A stretch of 64,000 bases of DNA from Synechococcus sp. LA31 (GTDB lineage: Bacteria; Cyanobacteriota; Cyanobacteriia; PCC-6307; Cyanobiaceae), in the NCBI RefSeq assembly GCF_018502385.1, contig NZ_CP075523.1, positions 682,001 through 746,000 on the forward strand, written 5' to 3'. Both the position numbers and the translations under genes were made by a program. Below, piece by piece: positions 55,829 through 64,000 of this stretch (positions are counted from its first letter, which is position 1; each line of letters opens with the position of its first letter). Under the pieces are notes generated by a model, which searched no databases, was not told where the DNA came from, and saw only the letters and a program-made list of their open reading frames with translations.

Positions 55829-57500
55829 GCTCAACCTGATCGGTCACCGCACCCTTGCTGCTGGAGCTCACCAGGCGGGCGTATTTACCGAGCACACCGG
55901 TGCGGTAGCGGGGTTCGGGCTTGGTCCAGGCTGCGCGGCGTTGGGAAAGCTCCTCCTTGCTCACGTTGAGCTGGATTAGCAGCTGATTGGCATCCACCGT
56001 GATGCTGTCGCCCTCCTGCACCAAACCGATGGTGCCGCCCACGGCGGCCTCCGGTGCCACATGACCCACCACCAGGCCGAAGGAACCACCGGAGAAGCGG
56101 CCATCGGTGATCAGCGCCACGGAATCCAGTAGGCCCTGGCCCACGATGGCGGCGGTGGGGCTGAGCATTTCACGCATACCGGGGCCGCCAACGGGCCCCT
56201 CCTGGCGCACCACCACCACATCGCCAGGGTTGATTTGCTTGTCGAGGATGGCGGCCAGGCAGGTTTCCTCGCTCTCGAACACGCGCGCCGGGCCGGTGAT
56301 CACGGGGTTTTTCACACCGCTGATCTTGGCCACAGCGCCCTCTTCAGCCAGGTTGCCCTTGAGGATCGCCAGGTGGCCTTTGGCATAGAGCGGATTGCTC
56401 AGGGGGCGGATTACGTCCTGCCCAGCGGGCGGAACAGAGGGCACATCGGCGAGCACCTGCTTGAGGGTCTTGCCTTCGATGGTTTTGCACTCGCCGTGGA
56501 GCAGGCCGGCATCGAGGAGGAGTTTCATCACCTGGGGGATGCCACCGGCCTGGTGGAGATCCACGGTCACGTAGCGGCCACTGGGCTTGAGGTCGCAGAT
56601 CACGGGCACCCGCTGGCGGATCTCTTCGAAGTCGTCAATCGAGAGAGCCACGTTGGCGGTGCGGGCCACGGCGAGGAGGTGCAGCACCGAGTTGGTGGAG
56701 CCGCCCACGGCCATGATCACGCTGATGGCGTTTTCAAACGCCTCGCGCGTCATCAGGTCGCGAGGAAGAATGTTGGCCTTGATCGCCTCAGCCAGCACCT
56801 CCGCACTGCGGGCGGCACTATCAGCCTTCTCGGGATCTTCAGCCGCCATGGTGGAGCTGTAGGGCAGGCTCAGGCCCATGGTTTCGAACGCCGCACTCAT
56901 CGTGTTGGCGGTGAACATGCCACCGCAGCTGCCAGCACCCGGGCAGGCATTCTTTTCGATCGCAGTGAGCTCCTGCTCATCGATGCGGCCGCCGCTGTAC
57001 TGACCCACCGCCTCAAAGGCGCTCACCACGGTGAGATCGCAGGCGCCGAGCTTGCCTGGCTTGATCGTGCCCCCGTACACAAAGATCGAGGGGATGTTCA
57101 TGCGGGCCATGGCGAGCATGGCGCCGGGCATGTTCTTGTCGCAGCCGCCGATGGCCAGCAGCGCATCCATGCTCTGGCCGTTTACGGCGGTTTCGATGGA
57201 GTCGGCGATCACCTCACGGCTCACCAGGGAGTACTTCATCCCCTCGGTGCCCATCGAGATGCCATCGCTCACCGTGATGGTGCCGAACATCTGCGGCATC
57301 GCGCCCGCCGTATGGGCGGCCTCCTCGGCGCGGCGGGCCAGATCGTTCAGGCCCAGGTTGCAGGGTGTGATCGTGCTGTAGCCGTTGGCGATGCCGATGA
57401 TTGGCTTGCTGAAGTCGCCATCGCCGAAGCCCACCGCCCGAAGCATGGCGCGGTTGGGGGAGCGCTGGATGCCCTGGGTGATCGCGGCGGAGCGGAGCAT
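55812..57500 (-). CDS. ilvD: Dihydroxy-acid dehydratase
   Basis: IlvD dehydrates dihydroxy-isovalerate and dihydroxy-methylvalerate in branched-chain amino acid synthesis. The 562-residue protein has the Fe-S cysteines at Cys47 (TPCN), Cys120 (GGCDKNMPG) and Cys192 (GAGSCGGM), and the [19 protein letters not shown] block near the C terminus. Three cluster cysteines are expected in either the 2Fe-2S or the 4Fe-4S form. Start ATG at 57500. Confidence 0.97.
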   Translation of the reverse strand: MLRSAAITQGIQRSPNRAMLRAVGFGDGDFSKPIIGIANGYSTITPCNLGLNDLARRAEEAAHTAGAMPQMFGTITVSDGISMGTEGMKYSLVSREVIADSIETAVNGQSMDALLAIGGCDKNMPGAMLAMARMNIPSIFVYGGTIKPGKLGACDLTVVSAFEAVGQYSGGRIDEQELTAIEKNACPGAGSCGGMFTANTMSAAFETMGLSLPYSSTMAAEDPEKADSAARSAEVLAEAIKANILPRDLMTREAFENAISVIMAVGGSTNSVLHLLAVARTANVALSIDDFEEIRQRVPVICDLKPSGRYVTVDLHQAGGIPQVMKLLLDAGLLHGECKTIEGKTLKQVLADVPSVPPAGQDVIRPLSNPLYAKGHLAILKGNLAEEGAVAKISGVKNPVITGPARVFESEETCLAAILDKQINPGDVVVVRQEGPVGGPGMREMLSPTAAIVGQGLLDSVALITDGRFSGGSFGLVVGHVAPEAAVGGTIGLVQEGDSITVDANQLLIQLNVSKEELSQRRAAWTKPEPRYRTGVLGKYARLVSSSSKGAVTDQVELTANR

Positions 57501-57542
57501 GGCTGCTGCACAGTGATAGCAGCAACTTACCGAGCAGCCGGT

Positions 57543-57839
57543 TTAGCTCTGGGTGCTCAGGCTCTCGAGTTGCCGGCGCACCTCCTCGATGGCCTGGTTC
57601 AGCTCATGCACCTTGTCTTGGAGCTCGGTGTCGGGCACCGACCGAGCCGAGGCGCCTGAGCCGATCGGATCGTCTTCGTTCCAGGAGAGGCGATTAATGC
57701 GCAGGCTGCGGTTGGTGCGGTGCTGCTCCCGCCGCCGCTCGGCCTCTGACAAGAGCCACCAGCCCAGGCCAGCCGCACCGATCAGAGCCCCGGCCAGCAG
57801 GGTTCCCAGGGAGCTGGAACCACCGTCTCGGTTGGCCAT
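57543..57839 (-). CDS. Hypothetical membrane protein with coiled coil
   Basis: This predicted 98-residue protein has one membrane segment (about 12-30) near the N terminus, a basic stretch (ERRREQHRTNR) and a C-terminal coiled coil (LQDKVHELNQAIEEVRRQLESL). I do not recognise a family. It sits between ilvD and the UPRTase-like gene on the same strand, 23 nt after the latter. Confidence 0.65.
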   Translation of the reverse strand: MANRDGGSSSLGTLLAGALIGAAGLGWWLLSEAERRREQHRTNRSLRINRLSWNEDDPIGSGASARSVPDTELQDKVHELNQAIEEVRRQLESLSTQS

Positions 57840-57862
57840 CGCGCTGCTGCTTCGTGATGCTC

Positions 57863-58516
57863 TCAGCCTACGAAGTTCATCTGGCCAAGGCCATAGAGCC
57901 GTTGTTCGGCGTCACCAAACCCCGGCAAGATCCGCTGCTCCGTATCGAGCTCGGCATCGATGCATCCGGTGTAGAGCGTGAGGTCGTCGTAACGCTCGCC
58001 GAGGCGCTTGAGCCCCGGGCTGGCGGCGAGGGCCGTGATCACCCGCAGCCGCATGCCACTCACGCCCAGCTGCTCCAGCTGCTCGAGTAGTTGAAGCAAG
58101 TTCGTGCCGCTTGCCACTTGCGGCGTGAACACAAGCACACCGGCCCGCTCCGGAATCTCGTCCGGCAGGCCGTTGAACCAACAACTGCCCTGGTTGAGGC
58201 CGATATGGGCCACGGCGGCACTGGGAACCACTGGTCTGGCTCCCTCCCAAAGGGCCAGGCCGGAGCGCAGATGCGGAATGGCGAGCATTGGTACAGACCC
58301 ATCCACAACCGTGCCTTCCGTGGCCGCCAACGGTGTCTGCACCTGCACCCTTTGATACGGAATCCAGTCGCGCAGGGCTTCGTAGGTGAGCCAGCGCCCC
58401 AGTTCCGCCATGGCGGTGTTGAACAGAGCCTGGGGTGTTTCCCGGTCTCGCAGCAGGGTGAGCCAGTGGCCGATCAGGGGATGTGGCGGTACCACCACGC
58501 GCAGGGACTTGCTCAT
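57863..58516 (-). CDS. Uracil phosphoribosyltransferase-like protein (divergent)
   Basis: The 217-residue protein aligns with UPRTase: the start SLRVVVPPHPLIGHWLTLLRD, LTYEALRDW, the mid-region LAIPHLRSGLALWEG and the uracil-binding end PGFGDAEQRLYGL. However, the PRPP-binding loop, usually DPMLATGGS, here reads TPQVASGTN, losing the key Asp. It may have altered kinetics, a different substrate or a regulatory role. The ATG at 58516 gives the family start. It is divergent from the pentapeptide gene. Confidence 0.82.
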   Translation of the reverse strand: MSKSLRVVVPPHPLIGHWLTLLRDRETPQALFNTAMAELGRWLTYEALRDWIPYQRVQVQTPLAATEGTVVDGSVPMLAIPHLRSGLALWEGARPVVPSAAVAHIGLNQGSCWFNGLPDEIPERAGVLVFTPQVASGTNLLQLLEQLEQLGVSGMRLRVITALAASPGLKRLGERYDDLTLYTGCIDAELDTEQRILPGFGDAEQRLYGLGQMNFVG

Positions 58517-58572
58517 CGGTCGCGCAGCGGCAGCTGCCTGCAATAACTTGAGCGCCCCAACGTAGTGCTGTC

Positions 58573-59097
58573 GTGTTGCCGTTCCTCCGCACCCTGGCTG
58601 CCGCTCTGCGGCCGTTGATGCGGGTGGCACTGGCCTTGGTGCTGCCCTTGGTGCTGTGGAGTCAAAGCGCTGCAGCGATCACAGCGCCTGAACTGCGCGG
58701 GCAGCGCAGCGTTCAGGATCTGCAGCCCGACATGCACGGCCGCAACCTGCAGCAGCAAGAATTTCTCAAGGCCAACCTTGAAGGGTTCGACCTCAGCGAC
58801 ACGGATCTACGCGGTGCAGTGTTCAACACGACCAACCTTGAGGGAGCCAACTTGCACGCGGCCAACCTCGAAGATGCCGTGGCCTTCGCAACGCGTTTTG
58901 ATCAGGCTGATCTCACCGATGCGGTGCTGCGCAACGCCATGTTGATGAACAGCAAGTTCACCGGTGCCGCCATCGATGGGGCCGATTTCACTGACGCTGT
59001 GCTCGACCTCCCCCAGCAGAAGGCCCTCTGCGGCCGTGCCAGTGGCACCAACGCGAGCACCGGAGTGGCAACGCGCGACAGCCTCAATTGCCGTTGA
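58573..59097 (+). CDS. Secreted pentapeptide repeat protein
   Basis: This 174-residue protein has a hydrophobic signal peptide (about 14-34, ending QSAAA) that should send it to the thylakoid lumen or periplasm, then tandem A(D/N)LxX repeats, for example ANLEGFDLSDTDLRGAVF and TNLEGANLHAANLEDA, forming a right-handed beta-helix. Lumenal pentapeptide proteins are common in cyanobacteria with unknown function. The start is GTG 58573 or TTG 58576. Cys residues near the C terminus could form a disulfide. Confidence 0.85.
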   Translation: MLPFLRTLAAALRPLMRVALALVLPLVLWSQSAAAITAPELRGQRSVQDLQPDMHGRNLQQQEFLKANLEGFDLSDTDLRGAVFNTTNLEGANLHAANLEDAVAFATRFDQADLTDAVLRNAMLMNSKFTGAAIDGADFTDAVLDLPQQKALCGRASGTNASTGVATRDSLNCR

Positions 59098-59124
59098 TCC
59101 CAGCGCGTCGACACCCACTACATT

Positions 59125-59256
59125 GAGCGCATCGGTTCTTCGGGGGGTCAGCCCGAAGAGGTAACGGGGAAAGTTCGGTGTGAATCCGGCGCTGTCCCGC
59201 AGCTGTGAACGGTTCGAACCTTCTGGTTTCGTCCGCAGTCAGAACGCCCGCCGCTT
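59125..59256 (+). promoter_or_regulatory. Cobalamin (B12) riboswitch
   Basis: The core GGTGTGAATCCGGCGCTGTC, followed by CCGCAGCTGTGA (59178-59209), matches the conserved AdoCbl riboswitch segment, and the B12 box lies at 59235-59252 (GCAGTCAGAACGCCCGCC). A perfect 7-bp hairpin, CTTCGGG (59138-59144) with CCCGAAG (59152-59158), fits a peripheral arm. The B12 box is about 42 nt upstream of the hupE ATG with no T-run between, so control is more likely at translation than by termination. Confidence 0.92.
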
Positions 59257-59293
59257 GATCACCTTCACAATCTGGCGCGGACCAGTACAACCC

Positions 59294-59884
59294 ATGTTTC
59301 AACGCCTCATCCCGGCCGGTGCCGGTTTGGCTCTCCTGCTGGCCTCTCCCGCCCTGGCGCACCATCCGATGCAGATCATGCATCTCGAGCCAAGTGCCCT
59401 TACCGGATTGATGAGCGGGTTAGCCCACCCACTGCTGGGCCCGGATCATCTGATTTTTCTGATCGCCCTCGCCCTAGTGGGAGTGCAGCGCTCCGGCCGA
59501 TGGATGATCAGCCTGTTGGCGGTGGGCTTGGCGGGTACGGCCCTCGGGCTTGCGTTGCCAGGGCTGCCTGGGGCGGAACTGCTGGTATCACTCACGCTGG
59601 TGGTCGAAGGTCTTGTGGTGGCCGGGCGACTACCCACCATGTTTCTGGTGCCAGCCTTTGCGCTGCATGGCTATGTGCTCAGCAGTACTGTCATCGGCTG
59701 GGAAAGCACCCCGGTTGCCACGTATTTGCTCGGGCTGCTGCTAAGCCAAGGCGCACTGCTGCTGTTGGCGCTTTGGGGCCTGCGGCAATCCGTTGACCGC
59801 ATCACGGCAAGCACTCGCACGTTGTTGGCCGGTGGTCTGATTGGCCTTGGCGCCGCCTTCAGCTGGACCGCGTTGGTCGGCTGA
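59294..59884 (+). CDS. hupE: HupE/UreJ family cobalt/nickel permease
   Basis: This 196-residue membrane protein has a signal-like N terminus ending ALAHHPMQIMH (a His-rich periplasmic start), the HupE metal motif HPLLGPDHLIFLI, and several membrane segments. It probably takes up Co2+ for cobalamin synthesis, because a B12 riboswitch precedes it and a CobW-type chaperone follows by one base. Nickel uptake is possible, but the riboswitch argues for cobalt. The ATG at 59294 lies downstream of the riboswitch. Confidence 0.92.
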   Translation: MFQRLIPAGAGLALLLASPALAHHPMQIMHLEPSALTGLMSGLAHPLLGPDHLIFLIALALVGVQRSGRWMISLLAVGLAGTALGLALPGLPGAELLVSLTLVVEGLVVAGRLPTMFLVPAFALHGYVLSSTVIGWESTPVATYLLGLLLSQGALLLLALWGLRQSVDRITASTRTLLAGGLIGLGAAFSWTALVG

Positions 59885-59885
59885 G

Positions 59886-60956
<1,071 letters not shown>

Positions 60957-60959
60957 GGG

Positions 60960-61295
60960 CTAATCGAGGGGTAGGTCGCCCTTGGTGCAGACGCCGTCCC
61001 AGCAGAGGGCTCGTTGGGCGGTCCACATCGGCTGCACAGCTCTGGGGCTTGCGCCGCCTTCGATCAGCGTGATGCTGCCGCGACCATCACTGCGAAAGTC
61101 GAGCCGCTGGGCACCGATCTGCAGCCACCAGTGCTCTCCCAGCTGCTCAATGGTGAGGGTGCAGGGCTGCCAGCTGCCCTGATCGAGCTGGCATTCAAGG
61201 GGCACTTTTAGGCCTTCATTGGCCCGCACCCCTTCCACCGGCAACAGAGGCGTGCACAACAACGCTGTGAGCCAGGCCAGGCGGCAGCGGAACAC
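60960..61295 (-). CDS. Secreted hypothetical protein
   Basis: This predicted 111-residue protein has a cleavable signal peptide (RCRLAWLTALLCTPLLP, ending near GVRA) and a mature part with paired Cys residues (LECQL and PCTL; ALCWDGVC), suggesting disulfides in the periplasm. I do not recognise a family. It is convergent with cobW (3-nt gap) and divergent from purS. Confidence 0.65.
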   Translation of the reverse strand: MFRCRLAWLTALLCTPLLPVEGVRANEGLKVPLECQLDQGSWQPCTLTIEQLGEHWWLQIGAQRLDFRSDGRGSITLIEGGASPRAVQPMWTAQRALCWDGVCTKGDLPLD

Positions 61296-61389
61296 GGACC
61301 GGACCCTCAGTGACTACCTCCACCGTGACCATGCACAAGGGGAGTGGGCAGCCGGCCTGCCAAGATTTAACAATCCTCGTGGAGCCCAG

Positions 61390-61659
61390 GTGCCGCTCTT
61401 CTCCGCTCGCGTGTTGGTTTCTCTCCGGCCGTCGGTGCTCGACCCTGCCGGGGAGGCCACCCGAGCTGCGGCAGCACGGCTGGGTGTTGGGGGCGTGAGC
61501 AAGCTCCGTATCGGCAAGGCGGTGGAGGTGGAGCTGGAAGCCGCCGATGCCAAGAGCGCCCGTGAGCAGCTCGAACTGTTGAGCGACCGGTTGCTGGCCA
61601 ACCCCGTGATCGAGAACTGGACCCTCGAACTCAAGGACGACACCAGCGCAGGAGCCTGA
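61390..61659 (+). CDS. purS: Phosphoribosylformylglycinamidine synthase subunit PurS
   Basis: PurS is the small bridging subunit of the PurLQS complex, step four of purine synthesis. The 89-residue protein starts [20 protein letters not shown] and has [15 protein letters not shown], both typical. The start is the GTG at 61390; the longer frame upstream is not family-like. purQ follows after 2 nt. Confidence 0.93.
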   Translation: MPLFSARVLVSLRPSVLDPAGEATRAAAARLGVGGVSKLRIGKAVEVELEAADAKSAREQLELLSDRLLANPVIENWTLELKDDTSAGA

Positions 61660-61661
61660 CG

Positions 61662-62315
61662 ATGACCCTTGGTGTTGTGGTGTTTCCCGGTTCCAATTGC
61701 GACCGGGACGTGCAGTGGGCGGCTGAGGGCTGCCTGGGGATCAAAACCCGCTTCCTGTGGCATGAGGAGAGGGATCTCAGCGGTTTGGATGCCGTTGTGA
61801 TTCCCGGGGGCTTCAGCTACGGCGACTATCTCCGTTGTGGCGCGATTGCCCGCTTTGCACCGGTGCTGCAGGAAGTAGCCGCCTTCGCACAGCAGGGAGG
61901 CAAGGTTCTCGGTATCTGTAATGGCTTCCAGGTGCTCACGGAGATGGGATTGCTTCCTGGTGCCCTCACCCGTAATCAGAAGCTGCACTTCATCTGCGAG
62001 CCCACTGATCTGCGCGTAGAGCCTGGAACCTGCTCTTGGCTGCAGGGCTATAGCGGCGGTGAGGTGGTGAATTTCCCAGTTGCCCACGGTGAAGGGCGCT
62101 ATCAGGCGGATCCTCAGCTGCTAAAGCAGCTCGAGGATGGCGGTCAGGTTGTGCTGCGCTACTGCCAAAACCCCAATGGCTCCGTGGGAGATGTGGCTGG
62201 TCTCAGCAACGCCCAGGGCAATGTGCTGGGACTGATGCCCCACCCTGAGCGCGCCTGCGATCCCGCCACCGGTGGCGTGGATGGCCGTCGTTTGTTGTCC
62301 AGTTTGATCGGTTGA
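61662..62315 (+). CDS. purQ: Phosphoribosylformylglycinamidine synthase subunit PurQ
   Basis: PurQ is the glutaminase of the PurLQS complex and supplies ammonia to PurL. The 217-residue class I amidotransferase has the N-terminal [17 protein letters not shown], the nucleophile Cys in [11 protein letters not shown], and His/Glu in MPHPERACD. purL itself is not in the window. Confidence 0.96.
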   Translation: MTLGVVVFPGSNCDRDVQWAAEGCLGIKTRFLWHEERDLSGLDAVVIPGGFSYGDYLRCGAIARFAPVLQEVAAFAQQGGKVLGICNGFQVLTEMGLLPGALTRNQKLHFICEPTDLRVEPGTCSWLQGYSGGEVVNFPVAHGEGRYQADPQLLKQLEDGGQVVLRYCQNPNGSVGDVAGLSNAQGNVLGLMPHPERACDPATGGVDGRRLLSSLIG

Positions 62316-62322
62316 CCCAGCG

Positions 62323-63282
62323 GTGAAGCGGCGAGAGCTGTTGCACGCGGGCCTCGGTTTCAGCGCTGCGACCGCTGGAATCGCCTGGGCTGCGCAGCCC
62401 ACCGGGCCGCAGCCCCCGCCACTTCGGCCCGGCAGTCGCATCGCTGCCTTAGCGCCTGGTACGTGGCTTGATCCTGAAGATCCACTGCTCGAACAGCTGA
62501 GCCGTCGTTGTGCTGCCCAGGGGTGGCAGCTGATTCAGCCCCCCCAGCTCAGGCAACGCTGGCGTTGGTTTGCCGGCACGGATCAGGCACGCGGCGCTGC
62601 CCTACGCGACGCCTGGCGTGATCCTGCGGTCGACGCGTTGTTTTATGTGGGAGCGGGTTGGGGCAGTGCCCGCGTGTTGGAGATGGGGTGGCGTTTCCCT
62701 GATCGCCCCCGCTGGTGTGTGGGATTTTCCGACTGCTCCACCTTGCTGTTAGCGCAATGGGCAGCGGGCAGCCTGGGTGGTGTGCACGCCTGGTTTGGCG
62801 GCAACGAGCTGCAGTGGCAGCGCCTCGTTGCCCTGTTGCAGCAGCAAACTGTGGCCCCACTACAAGGCGAGCCAGCGGTGACGGGCAGCGCGGAGGGCCC
62901 GTTGGTGGTGAGCAATCTCACCATTGCCACCAGCCTGATCGGCAGCCGCTGGCTACCCGATCTCAAAGGCGTGATTTTGGTATTGGAAGACACCGGAGAG
63001 GCGCCGTACCGGATTGATCGGCAGCTCACCCAGTGGCGCAGCTCCGGTTTGCTCCACGGGGTGGCAGGCATCGGCCTCGGCCGCTTCAGCTGGGCAGAAG
63101 ATGACGTGCTGCCCGGGGACTTCGCGATGGAGGAGATCCTGCTGGAGCGGCTGGCACCGCTTGGTGTGCCATTGGTGCGGGATTTGCCTGTGGGCCATGG
63201 CCGGCCAAATCTGGCTTTGCCCTTAGGCCGCCGGGCGAGGCTTGATGGGGGCACGGGGCGGCTCACCCTGCTTGATCTCTGA
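62323..63282 (+). CDS. LD-carboxypeptidase (S66 family), probable Tat substrate
   Basis: This 319-residue protein resembles LdcA, which removes D-Ala from L,D-linked tetrapeptides of muropeptides. The expected catalytic triad is Ser136 (GFSDCST), Glu222 (VLEDTGE) and His292 (VGHGRPN). The N terminus KRRELLHAGLGFSAATAGIAWA looks like a twin-arginine signal peptide, unlike cytoplasmic E. coli LdcA, so it may act outside the cytoplasm. The start is a GTG at 62323. Confidence 0.88.
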   Translation: MKRRELLHAGLGFSAATAGIAWAAQPTGPQPPPLRPGSRIAALAPGTWLDPEDPLLEQLSRRCAAQGWQLIQPPQLRQRWRWFAGTDQARGAALRDAWRDPAVDALFYVGAGWGSARVLEMGWRFPDRPRWCVGFSDCSTLLLAQWAAGSLGGVHAWFGGNELQWQRLVALLQQQTVAPLQGEPAVTGSAEGPLVVSNLTIATSLIGSRWLPDLKGVILVLEDTGEAPYRIDRQLTQWRSSGLLHGVAGIGLGRFSWAEDDVLPGDFAMEEILLERLAPLGVPLVRDLPVGHGRPNLALPLGRRARLDGGTGRLTLLDL

Positions 63283-63291
63283 GTAACGCCC

Positions 63292-63315
63292 AAAAAAAGG
63301 GCCCCATTGGGGCCC
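63292..63315 (-). terminator. Terminator of the peroxiredoxin gene
   Basis: GGGCCCC (63299-63305) pairs with GGGGCCC (63309-63315) over 7 bp with a 3-nt loop, followed on the minus strand by seven Ts (63298-63292). It lies about 30 nt beyond the peroxiredoxin stop. Confidence 0.85.
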
Positions 63316-63344
63316 TGATCGCCGGTTGAGGAGAGATCCCCAGC

Positions 63345-63935
63345 TCAGTTGACGGCAGCGAAGAACTCTTTGCTCTTCACGGGGTCGGGGTTCATGGTCT
63401 TCTCGCCCGGGGTCCAGTTGGCGGGGCACACCTCGTCGGGGTTGTTGCGGATGTGCTGGAAGGCCTGGAGCAATCGCAGGGTCTCGTCGACGCTGCGGCC
63501 CACGGGGAGGTTGTTGATGGTGCTCTGCATGATCACACCATCGGGATCGATGATGAACAGGCCGCGCAGCGCCACGCCGGCGTCCTCATCGAGCACCTCA
63601 TAGGCGCGGGCGATGTCCTTCTTCAGGTCGGCCACCAGCGGGTAGGCGATGTCGCCGATGCCGCCGTTTTTGCGGTCGGTCTGGATCCAGGCCAGGTGAG
63701 AGAACTGGCTGTCCACGGACACACCCAGCACTTCGCAGTTACGGCTGGAGAACTCGCTGTAGCGATCGGAGAACGCGGTGATCTCCGTCGGGCAGACGAA
63801 GGTGAAGTCGAGGGGATAGAAGAACAGCACCACGTACTTGCCGCGGTACGAGGAAAGGGTCACCTCCTTGAATTCCTGATCCACCACAGCGGTGGCGGTG
63901 AAATCAGGAGCCTGCAGACCGACGAGCCTGGACAT
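63345..63935 (-). CDS. 2-Cys peroxiredoxin
   Basis: This 196-residue typical 2-Cys peroxiredoxin reduces H2O2 and organic peroxides with thioredoxin-supplied electrons. Cys48 in FVCPTE is peroxidatic and Cys170 in EVCPANW is resolving. It carries [10 protein letters not shown], the GG(L/I)G motif, and a C-terminal KEFF close to the YF motif of overoxidation-sensitive eukaryotic enzymes. It is monocistronic with its own terminator; only 65 nt of upstream sequence is in the window. Confidence 0.96.
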   Translation of the reverse strand: MSRLVGLQAPDFTATAVVDQEFKEVTLSSYRGKYVVLFFYPLDFTFVCPTEITAFSDRYSEFSSRNCEVLGVSVDSQFSHLAWIQTDRKNGGIGDIAYPLVADLKKDIARAYEVLDEDAGVALRGLFIIDPDGVIMQSTINNLPVGRSVDETLRLLQAFQHIRNNPDEVCPANWTPGEKTMNPDPVKSKEFFAAVN

Positions 63936-64000
63936 AGGTACGCGAAAGTGTTTGTTGGGACGCTGGGGGGGGAGCCGCTCGAGAAAACCCGTAAGCGGAC

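Noticed and set aside
56235-57659. 474-codon open frame opposite ilvD
   Set aside because: It is antisense to a clearly conserved enzyme, has His/Gly/Ala-rich composition and no motifs, as expected from GC-rich third codon positions.
59208-59225. GGTTCGAACC resembling a tRNA T-arm
   Set aside because: It lies inside the cobalamin riboswitch and no acceptor, D or anticodon arms surround it.

Overview
The window is a gene-dense, GC-rich stretch (by eye low to mid 60s % GC) of a picocyanobacterial chromosome, most likely Cyanobium or a high-GC Synechococcus. Oxygenic photosynthesis with phycobilisomes is indicated by psb28, apcF (allophycocyanin beta-18), pcyA (phycocyanobilin synthesis), chlP, gun4, sipA, ferredoxin-dependent sulfite reductase and a class II FBPase/SBPase. 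I found no rRNA, tRNA, CRISPR array, insertion sequence or prophage. No gene-free gap exceeds about 230 bases, and neighbouring genes often overlap by 1-4 bases.

Layout: 1-471 holds the 3' end of secF and a small membrane gene. 475-3994 (minus) is a probable operon mnmH, psb28 and two AI-2E-family permeases. 4070-5836 holds gun4, an anti-sigma-like ATPase and small unknowns. 5844-7264 (minus) holds a methyltransferase and an unknown. glnA (minus), with an NtcA-type promoter, faces apcF across a shared intergenic region. 9985-13355 holds a class V aminotransferase, tadA and a PLP decarboxylase. 13282-18030 (minus) is bioY, lspA, an FHA-domain class A PBP and a DUF697 GTPase. 18072-24453 holds sipA, a paired M16 peptidase operon and pcyA coupled to a DevBCA-type exporter. 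24501-31659 holds a 51-aa basic protein, a glycosyltransferase, rpsB, tsf, an unknown Gln-rich protein, recG and a VanX-like dipeptidase. 31648-43802 holds sir, glyS, a lower-GC fatty acid desaturase, chlP, a VanY-like peptidase, a U32 peptidase and typA.

43845-47759 is an LPS-transport and cytochrome c maturation run (DUF309 gene, lptA-like, lptB, lptF, ccs gene). 47860-55374 is a carbon-metabolism block: rpe and glpX divergent, then hemA, glgC, gnd, pgl and a CIA30 gene, so Calvin cycle, glycogen, oxidative pentose phosphate and tetrapyrrole entry steps sit together. 55388-63935 holds ilvD, a divergent uracil phosphoribosyltransferase-like gene, a lumenal pentapeptide protein, a cobalamin riboswitch ahead of hupE and a His-rich cobW, then purS, purQ, an LD-carboxypeptidase and a 2-Cys peroxiredoxin.

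Nothing here is clearly a wholly undescribed system; most of it is core picocyanobacterial genome. The parts most worth a second look are the cobalamin riboswitch-hupE-cobW unit, the FHA-PBP fusion, pcyA coupled to an exporter, the UPRTase-like protein with an altered PRPP loop, the rpsB leader stem, the low-GC desaturase, and tail-to-tail overlaps in which one gene ends in an Ala-rich tail opposite the Gln/Arg-rich tail of the other.
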